A stretch of DNA of 64,000 bases, from NCBI GenBank assembly GCA_024403555.1, contig JAKSRP010000001.1:96229-160228 (forward strand), read 5' to 3'. The position numbers were made by a program, and so were the translations under genes. Numbering within the stretch: the stretch's first letter is position 1; each line of letters opens with the position of its first letter. This document shows, in pieces, positions 36,274-43,795 of the stretch. The notes under the pieces were generated by a model. The model had not been told where the DNA came from, did not search any database, and saw only the letters and a program-made list of their open reading frames with translations. Source of the stretch: Lachnospiraceae bacterium. Lineage in GTDB: Bacteria; Bacillota; Clostridia; Lachnospirales; Lachnospiraceae.

Positions 36274-36318
36274 CGAGTCCCGTCTCGCGTACAAATAGAG
36301 TCGGAAGTCCCGTCTCGC
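36274..36318 (+). repeat. Direct repeats of the tRNA-Gly(GCC) 3' end (att-like)
   Basis: CGAGTCCCGTCTCGCG at 36274-36289 is an exact 16-base copy of 36037-36052 in tRNA-Gly. A further partial copy, AGTCCCGTCTCGC, lies at 36306-36318. The intervening 36123-36286 is more GC-rich than its surroundings, has no credible gene, and is bounded by inverted AGACGGGACT/AGTCCCGTCT; it contains internal hairpins such as GGGAGAGGCAC/GTGCCTCCC. The pattern suggests remnants of an element integrated at the tRNA gene. The rest of 36320-36480 shows nothing recognisable except the promoter. Confidence 0.6.
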
Positions 36319-36429
36319 CCTAAAAGAAGGACGGAAGTTTCCCCGATTTAGCGAATCTTTATTCCATTCTGAAGCATATCAATCAATAGCTCTTTTTCTA
36401 TCAAATTCTTCTATGAGGTAAATTTATCC

Positions 36430-36458
36430 TTGACCACTTTGTCACCATATGTTATTTT
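36430..36458 (+). promoter_or_regulatory. Probable promoter of the licT-pts transcript
   Basis: TTGACC (36430-36435), 17 bases, TATTTT (36453-36458). A start near 36465 would place the RAT at the 5' end of the leader. Confidence 0.55.
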
Positions 36459-36483
36459 ATTAGAAGTAAGAAAATTTATAAAA

Positions 36484-36562
36484 GGATTGTAACTGTTAGA
36501 TCAGGCAAAACCAACAAGAAAGTATTTAGGGGAACTTTAAGTATTTTTATGTTGGCTTTTTT
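36484..36562 (+). promoter_or_regulatory. RAT antiterminator site and overlapping terminator, copy 1
   Basis: The 29-base RAT (36484-36512) begins GGATTGTAACTG and ends CAGGCAAAACC, matching the LicT/SacY-type ribonucleic antiterminator. Its 3' part overlaps the left arm CCAACA of a terminator whose right arm TGTTGG (36550-36555) is followed by a T run. Binding of the LicT-like protein should block the terminator and allow expression of its own gene and the PTS gene. Confidence 0.85.
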
Positions 36563-36588
36563 ATTTTTAGAGAGAAAAGAAATAGACT

Positions 36589-37419
36589 ATGATTATAGCA
36601 AAAGTAGTAAACAATAACATAGTGACTTCCTTTGATAGTAATAACTGCGAATTAGTTATTATGGGTCGAGGAATTGGATTTGCGAAAAAGCGTGGAGAAG
36701 TGATTCCGGATGAAAAAATTGAAAAGATTTTTCGTTTGGAGAATGAAGAAAGAAACTCCAAGTTAATTGAGATTATCAAGGATATTCCTCTAGAGCATAT
36801 TCATGCGGCTGATCAGATCATCACCTATGCAAAATCTGTATTGGGTGATAAACTAAAAGAAACGATTTATCTTTCCTTGATTGATCACATTAATTGTGCA
36901 ATTGAACGTTTAAAGAATAATATTTCGTTTTCCAATCCACTTTTATGGGAAACAAAGCAATATTATCCGGATGAATTCAGAGCAGGAGTACAGAGCCTTC
37001 TTATTTTGAAAAAAGAACTTGGATTAAAGTTCCCTGTTGATGAAGCAGGATTTATTGCTCTTCATTTTATTACATCTGAGTATGATACCAGTATGAAGGT
37101 ATCTTTGGATATTCCGAAATTTGTGAATAATGTAGTCAGTGTAGTGGATGAATATTTTCCAAACCGCGTGGATAAGCAGTCCATTCATTTTGAACGTTTT
37201 GTCACACACATCAAGTTCTTTGCAGCACGTGTTCTTCAGGTGAAACAGATTCCTGAGGATGATGATTTTCTTTTTCGCACAATGATTCGCGAACAGTATA
37301 GCGATGATTATCAATGTGCACTTGGAATCAAGAAAGCAATTCAAGCAGAATACGATATTCAGATTAGTGAAGAAGAACTTGTTTATCTGACCGTTCACAT
37401 TCATCGAATTACAATGTAA
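36589..37419 (+). CDS. BglG/LicT-family transcription antiterminator
   Basis: A 276-residue RNA-binding antiterminator regulated by PTS phosphorylation. Residues 1-55 form the CAT RNA-binding domain (IIAKVVNNNIVTSF, GRGIGFAKKRGEVI); PRD1 follows with SLIDHINCAIERLKN and GFIALHFI; PRD2 has HFERFVTHIKFFAARVLQ and VYLTVHIHRI, giving the conserved His positions. A RAT lies in its own leader and another ahead of the man genes, so it should control both. The EIICBA gene starts 18 bases after its stop. Confidence 0.9.
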   Translation: MIIAKVVNNNIVTSFDSNNCELVIMGRGIGFAKKRGEVIPDEKIEKIFRLENEERNSKLIEIIKDIPLEHIHAADQIITYAKSVLGDKLKETIYLSLIDHINCAIERLKNNISFSNPLLWETKQYYPDEFRAGVQSLLILKKELGLKFPVDEAGFIALHFITSEYDTSMKVSLDIPKFVNNVVSVVDEYFPNRVDKQSIHFERFVTHIKFFAARVLQVKQIPEDDDFLFRTMIREQYSDDYQCALGIKKAIQAEYDIQISEEELVYLTVHIHRITM

Positions 37420-37437
37420 TTGACAGAGGTCTATAAT

Positions 37438-39555
37438 ATGCTTGACCGACTATTTGGTATACTTCAAAGGGTCGGAAGATCCTTTATGCTTCCAATTTCG
37501 ATCCTTCCTATTGCGGGATTGCTGTTAGGAATTGGAACATCTTTAACGAATGTAACAACGCTTCAAGCGTATGACATTTATTCTTCATTTGGACCAGGAA
37601 CGATTCTGTATTATATTTTTACGATTATGAAAAATTCCGGTTCCGTTGTATTTGATAACCTTCCGATATTATTTGCTGCTGGTGTAGCAATCGGGATGAG
37701 CAAACAAGATAAAGAAGCTGGAGCTATTTCCGCTGTTCTTTCTTATCTGGTTATGAATGCAACGATTAGTTCTTGCTTGCTTTTGGCAGGAAAAATCAGT
37801 GAAAGTGGCAGACCAGCATTTAATGTAGTAGAAGGAACGATCACGAATTCACTGGGAATTACGACGCTTCAGATGGGAGCATTTGGAGGGATTATCGTAG
37901 GTCTCGGTGTTGCATATTTAAACAACCGTTTTCGAATGCAGCAACTTCCGAATGCATTATCCTTTTTTGAAGGAAGCAGATTCGTGCTGATCATCAGTAC
38001 CTTAGTTTATATATTTGTTGGAGGAATTCTCTATTTTGTCTGGCCGGGAATTCAGACGGGGATTCGATCCATTGGAACCGTTGTGACAAGCAGTGGTTAT
38101 CTTGGAACCTTTATCTATGGTATTATTAAGCGTTCCTTAATTCCCTTTGGTCTTCACCATGTATTTTACCTGCCATTCTGGCAGACTGCAGTTGGAGGCA
38201 CGGCAAATGTTGCCGGAAGAATGGTAGCTGGAGGTCAGAATATATTCTTTGCTCAGCTTGCCAGTCAGACATCATCTTACAGTGTGGATGCCTGCCGATA
38301 TTTTACCGGAGAATTCGTATTTATGATTTTTGGTCTTCCGGGAGCGGCATTAGCGATGTATCAGACTGCAGATGAAAAATATAAGAAAAAAGTAGGAAGT
38401 CTTATGATTTCTGCAGTGTTGGCGTGTGTTCTTACCGGAATTACAGAACCATTAGAATTTGCCTTTTTATTCGTTGCACCAGTGCTTTATATCGTGCATG
38501 TATTTCTGGCAGGACTTGCTTATATGCTGACACACATTCTTCATATTGCTGTTGGACTTACCTTTTCCGGAGGTGCCATTGATTTTCTCTTGTTTGGTAT
38601 TTTGCAGGGGAATGACAAAACTCATTGGATTCGCCTGATTCCATTGGGGATCATCTATTTTGCGGCATATTATCTTATTTTCAGAACCTTGATTTTGAAA
38701 TTAGATTTAAAAACACCGGGAAGAGATCTAGAAAGTGACAATAGTGAAGAAAAACTGGAAACAGAAGTTTTTTATGGAAATCCACAGCTTGAGAACCTTG
38801 TTCCCGGAATTGGAGGAATTGATAATATTCTTTATGTAGATTCCTGTGCGACAAGACTTCGTGTAACGGTTTCTGATAAAACAAAGATTAATCAGGAACT
38901 GATTAAAAAGAGTGGTTCCGCAGGTATTATGATTCGTGGCAATAATCTGCAGATTATTTATGGCCCGAAAGTAGGAATGCTTAGGAAACGTCTTGAACAG
39001 GCAATTAAAAAACAAATAAAAGAAGAAATCATCACGGTAGAAGATACCGTTTATATGGAACAAACAGTGGTGAAAGCAGAAACAAAAGAGCTGGAATTAA
39101 AGAGTGAGGCTATTCATGCATTTGCGAATGGACAGCTGATTCCACTTTCTGATGTGGATGACATTGTTTTTTCATCAGGGCTTTTAGGCGAAGGATTTGC
39201 AATCCTTCCAACACATGATTATATCTATTCACCGGTAGATGGAATCATTTCTTCAACTTATCCGACAAAGCATGCCATTGGTATTCAAAGTGATTCGGGA
39301 GCAGAAATCTTAATTCATATAGGGATTGATACCTCGAGACTGAAAGAAGAGGCATTTACACTATTTGTCGAAAAAGGGCAGCGAGTAAAACAGGGTGAAC
39401 CGATCGTTACCTTTAATCGAAAGATTATTCTTGATCGTGGATATTCATTGACAACTCCACTGATCATTAGTAATACAGATTCTTATGAATCCATTTCTTC
39501 ACCTCTTGCTAAATATGTACATGTGGGAGATGAAGTAATAAAAACAAACATTTAA
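37438..39555 (+). CDS. PTS glucose-family permease EIICBA
   Basis: A 705-residue PTS transporter. The EIIC part (about 1-425) has many membrane helices and the PIAGLLLGIG and FGLHHVFYLPFWQT motifs; EIIB follows with phosphorylated Cys in YVDSCATRLRVTV; EIIA has the active His in AEILIHIGIDTSRLKEEAF. This is the PtsG/NagE family; substrate not determined, with glucose, N-acetylglucosamine or maltose-type sugars possible. The start at 37438 behind AGAGG is preferred over TTG at 37420. Regulation by the adjacent LicT-like protein is likely. Confidence 0.9.
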   Translation: MLDRLFGILQRVGRSFMLPISILPIAGLLLGIGTSLTNVTTLQAYDIYSSFGPGTILYYIFTIMKNSGSVVFDNLPILFAAGVAIGMSKQDKEAGAISAVLSYLVMNATISSCLLLAGKISESGRPAFNVVEGTITNSLGITTLQMGAFGGIIVGLGVAYLNNRFRMQQLPNALSFFEGSRFVLIISTLVYIFVGGILYFVWPGIQTGIRSIGTVVTSSGYLGTFIYGIIKRSLIPFGLHHVFYLPFWQTAVGGTANVAGRMVAGGQNIFFAQLASQTSSYSVDACRYFTGEFVFMIFGLPGAALAMYQTADEKYKKKVGSLMISAVLACVLTGITEPLEFAFLFVAPVLYIVHVFLAGLAYMLTHILHIAVGLTFSGGAIDFLLFGILQGNDKTHWIRLIPLGIIYFAAYYLIFRTLILKLDLKTPGRDLESDNSEEKLETEVFYGNPQLENLVPGIGGIDNILYVDSCATRLRVTVSDKTKINQELIKKSGSAGIMIRGNNLQIIYGPKVGMLRKRLEQAIKKQIKEEIITVEDTVYMEQTVVKAETKELELKSEAIHAFANGQLIPLSDVDDIVFSSGLLGEGFAILPTHDYIYSPVDGIISSTYPTKHAIGIQSDSGAEILIHIGIDTSRLKEEAFTLFVEKGQRVKQGEPIVTFNRKIILDRGYSLTTPLIISNTDSYESISSPLAKYVHVGDEVIKTNI

Positions 39556-39565
39556 ATTATTGAAT

Positions 39566-39650
39566 GGATTGTTACTGATCATGCAGGCAAAACCAACTTA
39601 AATCTATTAGGGTATAGAACTACTCTAATGGGTTTTAAGTTGGTTTTTTT
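39566..39650 (+). promoter_or_regulatory. RAT antiterminator site and overlapping terminator, copy 2
   Basis: A near-consensus 29-base RAT at 39566-39594 (GGATTGTTACTG ... GCAGGCAAAACC). Its end overlaps the left arm AAAACCAACTTAAA of a terminator whose right arm TTTAAGTTGGTTTT runs into a T stretch at 39641-39650. It starts 10 bases after the EIICBA stop codon with no clear promoter between, so it probably gates read-through into the man operon. Confidence 0.88.
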
Positions 39651-39717
39651 GTTTCTTAGGAAACATTTTTATAAGTCAATAATTTAAAACCAACAAAATA
39701 CGAGAGGAGGAAATAGT

Positions 39718-40707
39718 ATGGTTGGAATTATACTTGCAAGCCACGGCGGTTTTGCACCTGGTATTCTTCAGTCTGTATCTATGGTGTTTGGTGAACAGGA
39801 AAACATGAAAGCTGTTGCACTCATGCCTGAAGATGGTCCTGATGATATCAGAAAAAGAATGGAAGAGGCAGCAGCTTCCTTCCCAGATCCTGACAATGTA
39901 GTAGTATTTGTTGATTTATGGGGTGGTACTCCATTTAACCAGGCAAACAAACTCATCGCAGGTAAAGAAGACAAATGGGCAATCGTAGCTGGAATGAACC
40001 TTCCAATGTTAATTTCTGCAGTAGCAAACTGTATGAGCTCTGACAGCGCTCAGGAAGTTGCAGCAGCAGTATTACAGGACGGAAAAGATGGTATCAAGAT
40101 TTATCCAGAAACACTTGCACCAGCAGAAGCAGCAGCTCCAGTAGCTGCAGCAGCAGTACCACAGGGTGCTATTCCAGAAGGAACAGTACTTGGTGATGGT
40201 AAAATCAAAATCGGTCTTGCTCGAATTGATACTCGTTTACTTCACGGACAGGTTGCTACAGGCTGGACAAAGGCAGTAAATCCAGACAGAATTATTGCAG
40301 TATCTGATGCAGTATCCCATGATGATTTAAGAAAACGTATGATCATGGAAGCAGCACCTCCAGGGGTAAAAGCACACTGTGTACCTATCTACAAAATGTG
40401 TGAAGTTGCAAAAGACCCACGTTTTGGTGATACAAAAGCAATGCTTCTTTTTGAAACACCTCAGGATGCTCTTGCAGCAATCGAAGGCGGCGTAGAAATC
40501 GAAACATTAAACGTAGGTTCCATGGCTCACAGCAATGGTAAAGTTGCAGTTAACAAGGTATTATCCCTTGACGCAAAAGACGTTGAAACATTTGCTAAAT
40601 TAAAAGCGCATGGTATCAAATTTGACGTACGTAAAGTACCAAGTGATTCCGGCGAAGACATGGATGCTTTAATTGCAAAAGCAAAAGAAGGTCTTGGAAT
40701 CAAATAG
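39718..40707 (+). CDS. manX: PTS mannose-family EIIAB
   Basis: A 329-residue soluble PTS component. Residues 1-135 are the EIIA-Man domain with active His in GIILASHGGFAPG and VVVFVDLWGGTPFNQA; an Ala/Pro linker (APAEAAAPVAAAAVPQ) joins it to EIIB-Man, with active His in LARIDTRLLHGQVATGW. It phosphorylates sugar entering through EIIC/EIID. AGAGGAGG precedes the ATG. It is the first gene of manXYZ-manO, behind the second RAT/terminator. Restricted codon use points to high expression. Sugar specificity (mannose, glucose, fructose or other) is not evident. Confidence 0.92.
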   Translation: MVGIILASHGGFAPGILQSVSMVFGEQENMKAVALMPEDGPDDIRKRMEEAAASFPDPDNVVVFVDLWGGTPFNQANKLIAGKEDKWAIVAGMNLPMLISAVANCMSSDSAQEVAAAVLQDGKDGIKIYPETLAPAEAAAPVAAAAVPQGAIPEGTVLGDGKIKIGLARIDTRLLHGQVATGWTKAVNPDRIIAVSDAVSHDDLRKRMIMEAAPPGVKAHCVPIYKMCEVAKDPRFGDTKAMLLFETPQDALAAIEGGVEIETLNVGSMAHSNGKVAVNKVLSLDAKDVETFAKLKAHGIKFDVRKVPSDSGEDMDALIAKAKEGLGIK

Positions 40708-40732
40708 TTAACATAATAAGGAGGAAATAAAA

Positions 40733-41539
40733 ATGTCTGTTGTATCAATGATATTAGTAATTATCGTTGCATTTTTAGCAGGTATGGAAGGTATTCTTGA
40801 TGAATTTCAGTTCCATCAGCCACTTGTAGCTTGTACATTAATTGGCTTAGTAACAGGTAACTTAACAGCAGGTATCATCTTAGGTGGTACTCTTCAGATG
40901 ATGGCTTTAGGATGGGCTAACATCGGTGCTGCTGTAGCACCAGATGCTGCTTTAGCATCCGTAGCATCCGCTATTATCCTTGTTCTTTCCGGACAGGGCG
41001 TTAAAGGTGTTTCTACAGCGATCGCTGTAGCTATCCCTCTTGCAGTTGCAGGTTTATTCTTAACAATGATCTGTCGTACACTTGCTGTACCTATGGTTCA
41101 CTTCATGGACGCAGCAGCTGAAAAAGGTAACATGAAAGCAATCGAATTCTGGCAGTTAGCAGCAATCGCTATGCAGGGTCTTCGTATTGCAATCCCAGCA
41201 GCTTGTCTTTTAGTAATCCCATCTGAAGTTGTAGCAAACTTCTTAAATTCCATGCCAGCATGGTTAACAGATGGTATGGCTATCGGTGGTGGTATGGTAG
41301 TAGCAGTAGGTTACGCTATGGTTATCAACATGATGGCAACAGCAGAAGTATGGCCATTCTTCGCAATCGGTTTCTGTTTAGCAGCTGTATCTGACTTAAC
41401 ATTAATCGCATTAGGAGCAATCGGTATCTCCATCGCTTTAGTTTACCTTAAATTATCTGAAGCAGCAGCTTCTGGTGGCGGCGTTGGTAACGGCGGAACT
41501 GGTGACCCACTTGGCGATATCTTAGATGATTACGAATAA
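40733..41539 (+). CDS. manY: PTS mannose-family EIIC
   Basis: A 268-residue membrane subunit. It starts MSVVSMILVIIVAFLAGMEG and includes the LIGLVTGNLTAGIILGGTLQ and AVAPDAALASVASAI segments characteristic of ManY. The C-terminus is a short glycine-rich and acidic tail. AAGGAGG lies before the ATG. It sits between manX and manZ with short gaps and pairs with EIID to form the translocation channel. Confidence 0.93.
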   Translation: MSVVSMILVIIVAFLAGMEGILDEFQFHQPLVACTLIGLVTGNLTAGIILGGTLQMMALGWANIGAAVAPDAALASVASAIILVLSGQGVKGVSTAIAVAIPLAVAGLFLTMICRTLAVPMVHFMDAAAEKGNMKAIEFWQLAAIAMQGLRIAIPAACLLVIPSEVVANFLNSMPAWLTDGMAIGGGMVVAVGYAMVINMMATAEVWPFFAIGFCLAAVSDLTLIALGAIGISIALVYLKLSEAAASGGGVGNGGTGDPLGDILDDYE

Positions 41540-41558
41540 GGATAAGGAGGAAGTAAAA

Positions 41559-42470
41559 ATGGCAGATAGAATTACATTAACTAAAAGCGATCGTATGTCC
41601 GTAGCACTCCGTTCAACTTTCCTTCAGGGATCCTGGAACTATGAACGTATGCAGAACGGTGGCTGGTGTTACGCAATGATCCCAGCGATCAAAAGATTAT
41701 ACAAAACAGAAGAAGATAGAATTGCAGCTTTAAAGAGACATCTTGAATTCTTTAACACACATCCATATGTAGCATCTCCAATTCTTGGTGTTACTCTTGC
41801 GTTAGAAGAAGAAAAAGCAAATGGTGCAACTGTAGAAGATTCCGCAATCAACGGTGTAAAAGTTGGTATGATGGGACCTATCGCAGGTGTAGGTGACCCT
41901 GTATTCTGGTTCACAGTACGTCCGATCCTTGGTGCTTTAGGAGCTTCCCTTGCTATGACAGGAAACATCCTTGGACCAATCTTATTCTTCGTATTATGGA
42001 ATATTATCCGTTTCGGTTTCATGTGGTATACACAGGAATTTGGTTACAAAGTAGGTACAGAAATCACAAAAGACTTATCTGGTGGTTTACTTGGTAAAAT
42101 TACAAAAGGTGCTTCCATCCTTGGTATGTTCGTATTAGGGGCATTAGTAGATAGATGGGTAAGTGTATCCTTTACACCGGTAGTTTCTAAAGTTACTTTA
42201 GCAGAAGGCGCTTACATTGACTGGGCTTCCATCACTGGCGATGCAGCTGGTATCCAGAATGCAATCACACAGTATGCTTCCGGTTTAGCTTTAACACCTG
42301 AAAAAGTTACAACATTACAGGACAACTTAAATACATTAATTCCAGGTTTCGCAGGCTTAATCTTAACATTAATCTGCTGTAAATTATTAAAGAAGAATGT
42401 ATCTCCAATTATGATCATCGTTGCATTATTCGTAATTGGTATCGTATTCCATGTAATCGGTTTAATGTAA
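41559..42470 (+). CDS. manZ: PTS mannose-family EIID
   Basis: A 303-residue membrane subunit with the ManZ-type amphipathic N-terminus (LRSTFLQGSWNYERMQNGGW), GPIAGVGDPVFWFTVRPILG and a hydrophobic C-terminus. The ATG at 41559 behind AAGGAGG is used rather than 41526, which lies inside manY. It follows manY by 19 bases; together they form the sugar channel. Confidence 0.93.
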   Translation: MADRITLTKSDRMSVALRSTFLQGSWNYERMQNGGWCYAMIPAIKRLYKTEEDRIAALKRHLEFFNTHPYVASPILGVTLALEEEKANGATVEDSAINGVKVGMMGPIAGVGDPVFWFTVRPILGALGASLAMTGNILGPILFFVLWNIIRFGFMWYTQEFGYKVGTEITKDLSGGLLGKITKGASILGMFVLGALVDRWVSVSFTPVVSKVTLAEGAYIDWASITGDAAGIQNAITQYASGLALTPEKVTTLQDNLNTLIPGFAGLILTLICCKLLKKNVSPIMIIVALFVIGIVFHVIGLM

Positions 42471-42496
42471 ACCACGCTTTATGGGGGTAAACAACC

Positions 42497-42856
42497 ATGG
42501 TTCAATCTATTAATACAAAAGTCGATTTAACAGCATCCGGGACATCATTTCATGGTCTGACTACCTATGGGAAAATCATGGTTGGAGATAAAGGGTTTGA
42601 ATTTTTCAATGAGAGAAACGTTCAGGATTTTATCCAGATTCCATGGGAGGAAGTAGATTTTGTATCTGCCTCCGTTATGATGAAAGGAAAAGCGATCCCA
42701 CGATTCATGATCCAGACAAAAAGTAACGGAGCGTTCTCCTTTGCTTCTAAAGAACCGAAAAAGGTTTTAAGAGCAATCAATAAGTATATTCCTGGAGAAC
42801 GTATGTTAAGATCACTCAATCTCTTTGATGTATTAAAGAGAAAGATTCGCAAGTAG
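42497..42856 (+). CDS. manO: ManO-type DUF956 protein
   Basis: A 119-residue protein of the DUF956 family, normally the fourth gene of mannose-PTS operons in lactic acid bacteria and Clostridia, with a proposed regulatory role. Visible segments are LTASGTSFHGLTTYGKIMVG and IPWEEVDFVSASVMMKGKAIP; the basic C-terminus is LNLFDVLKRKIRK. It begins 26 bases after manZ behind GGGGG and is followed by the operon terminator. Its biochemical function is not known. Confidence 0.85.
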   Translation: MVQSINTKVDLTASGTSFHGLTTYGKIMVGDKGFEFFNERNVQDFIQIPWEEVDFVSASVMMKGKAIPRFMIQTKSNGAFSFASKEPKKVLRAINKYIPGERMLRSLNLFDVLKRKIRK

Positions 42857-42891
42857 ACAAGTTTTTCATTTTTTAATTATCACTAGAACGC

Positions 42892-42926
42892 AAAAAGCCC
42901 AGACTTCTTTTGAAGTCGGGCTTTTT
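42892..42926 (+). terminator. Terminator of the man operon
   Basis: AAAAAGCCC-AGACTTC-TTTT-GAAGTC-GGGCTTTTT with a T run; it abuts a second, larger palindrome. Confidence 0.85.
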
Positions 42927-42961
42927 GTGTATGTACATGAAATTTCATGTACATACACAAA
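42924..42961. repeat. 38-bp perfect palindrome with no loop
   Basis: A dyad centred between 42942 and 42943: each half reads TTTGTGTATGTACATGAAA up to the axis, without a mismatch. As RNA it would form a second hairpin just after the terminator; as DNA it could be a dimeric protein site. It is also about 90 bases upstream of the next gene. Confidence 0.8.
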
Positions 42962-43050
42962 CTGGTCAGGATAGCATTTTTCTATATTTACGGATAGAGA
43001 GATGTTTGTTAAAATACTGATTAGTGAGTAAATAGAAGAGGTGAACGAAC

Positions 43051-43746
43051 GTGGAACACTATATTGATTTGAATATGAAAAGTATGTACAGCGATCATGG
43101 ACAGTATGCACCAGAACAGCTTGTAAAGATGTGTGCCGAAAAAGGGATCACTATTATGGCGCTTACCGATGCAAACTGGGTAAAAGGTGTGGAAGAAGCA
43201 GTAAAGACTGCCGAAGACATGGGCATTACCTGTATTCCAGCTGTTGAACTTGAATGTAAATACAAAGATATGGACGTATCTTTACTTGGATATGGCATTA
43301 ACTTAGAACTTTGTGAATTTGATGCGATGGGAGAAATCTTAGAAGCACAGAAGATGATGCTTGCCGAAGATCCTGAAATGACAGAAGCAGATATCATCTA
43401 TCCAAACTTAAAAGAAATGGTAGAGTTAATCCATGATGCAAAAGGACTTGCTATTTTGGCACATCCTGGAAAGAGCTTTGGAGAAAAGAGAGAAATGATC
43501 GAAGAGCTCATTGAAGATGTTATGATTGATGGAATCGAATCCTTTGCAGGTTGCCACAGCGAAGAAGAAGCAGATTATTACTATGAAATTGCAAGAAAGA
43601 ATTCTCTTATGACAACTGCTGGATCTGGATTTATCGGTGAAGCAGATGCAGAAGCAGAACTTGGTAAATATCACTGTCGTTTTGATCAGGATTTAATTCA
43701 TGCACAGCTCGCATTTGCAAAGTTCGTAAAGCCATTAGACGCATAA
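43051..43746 (+). CDS. PHP-domain protein lacking most metal ligands
   Basis: A 231-residue protein with the PHP fold order: strand DLNMKSMYSDHGQYAPEQLV, then MALTDANWVKGVEEA, IPAVELECKY, LAILAHPGKSF and TTAGSGFIGEAD. In active PHP phosphoesterases the equivalents are DLHxHTxxSDG, ITDHD and GGSDFHG. Here the HxH pair is N8/K10, the TDH histidine is Ala41 and the SDFH pair is SGFI, so metal binding is probably lost. GTG start with GAGGTG upstream. Monocistronic between two terminators. A regulatory or binding role is more likely than catalysis. Confidence 0.75.
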   Translation: MEHYIDLNMKSMYSDHGQYAPEQLVKMCAEKGITIMALTDANWVKGVEEAVKTAEDMGITCIPAVELECKYKDMDVSLLGYGINLELCEFDAMGEILEAQKMMLAEDPEMTEADIIYPNLKEMVELIHDAKGLAILAHPGKSFGEKREMIEELIEDVMIDGIESFAGCHSEEEADYYYEIARKNSLMTTAGSGFIGEADAEAELGKYHCRFDQDLIHAQLAFAKFVKPLDA

Positions 43747-43749
43747 TAA

Positions 43750-43783
43750 CAAAAGGAGATGACGAAAAGTCATCTCCTTTTTG
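43750..43783. terminator. Bidirectional terminator between the PHP gene and the alpha-galactosidase gene
   Basis: AAAAGGAGATGAC-GAAAA-GTCATCTCCTTTT with T run; lies between converging genes. Confidence 0.85.
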
Positions 43784-43795
43784 TTTACATCTCTA

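Noticed and set aside
36105-36323. 72-residue reading frame starting in the palindrome after the tRNA cluster
   Set aside because: It begins inside the terminator palindrome, has no ribosome site, and runs through tRNA-derived repeats; its composition is unlike a protein here.
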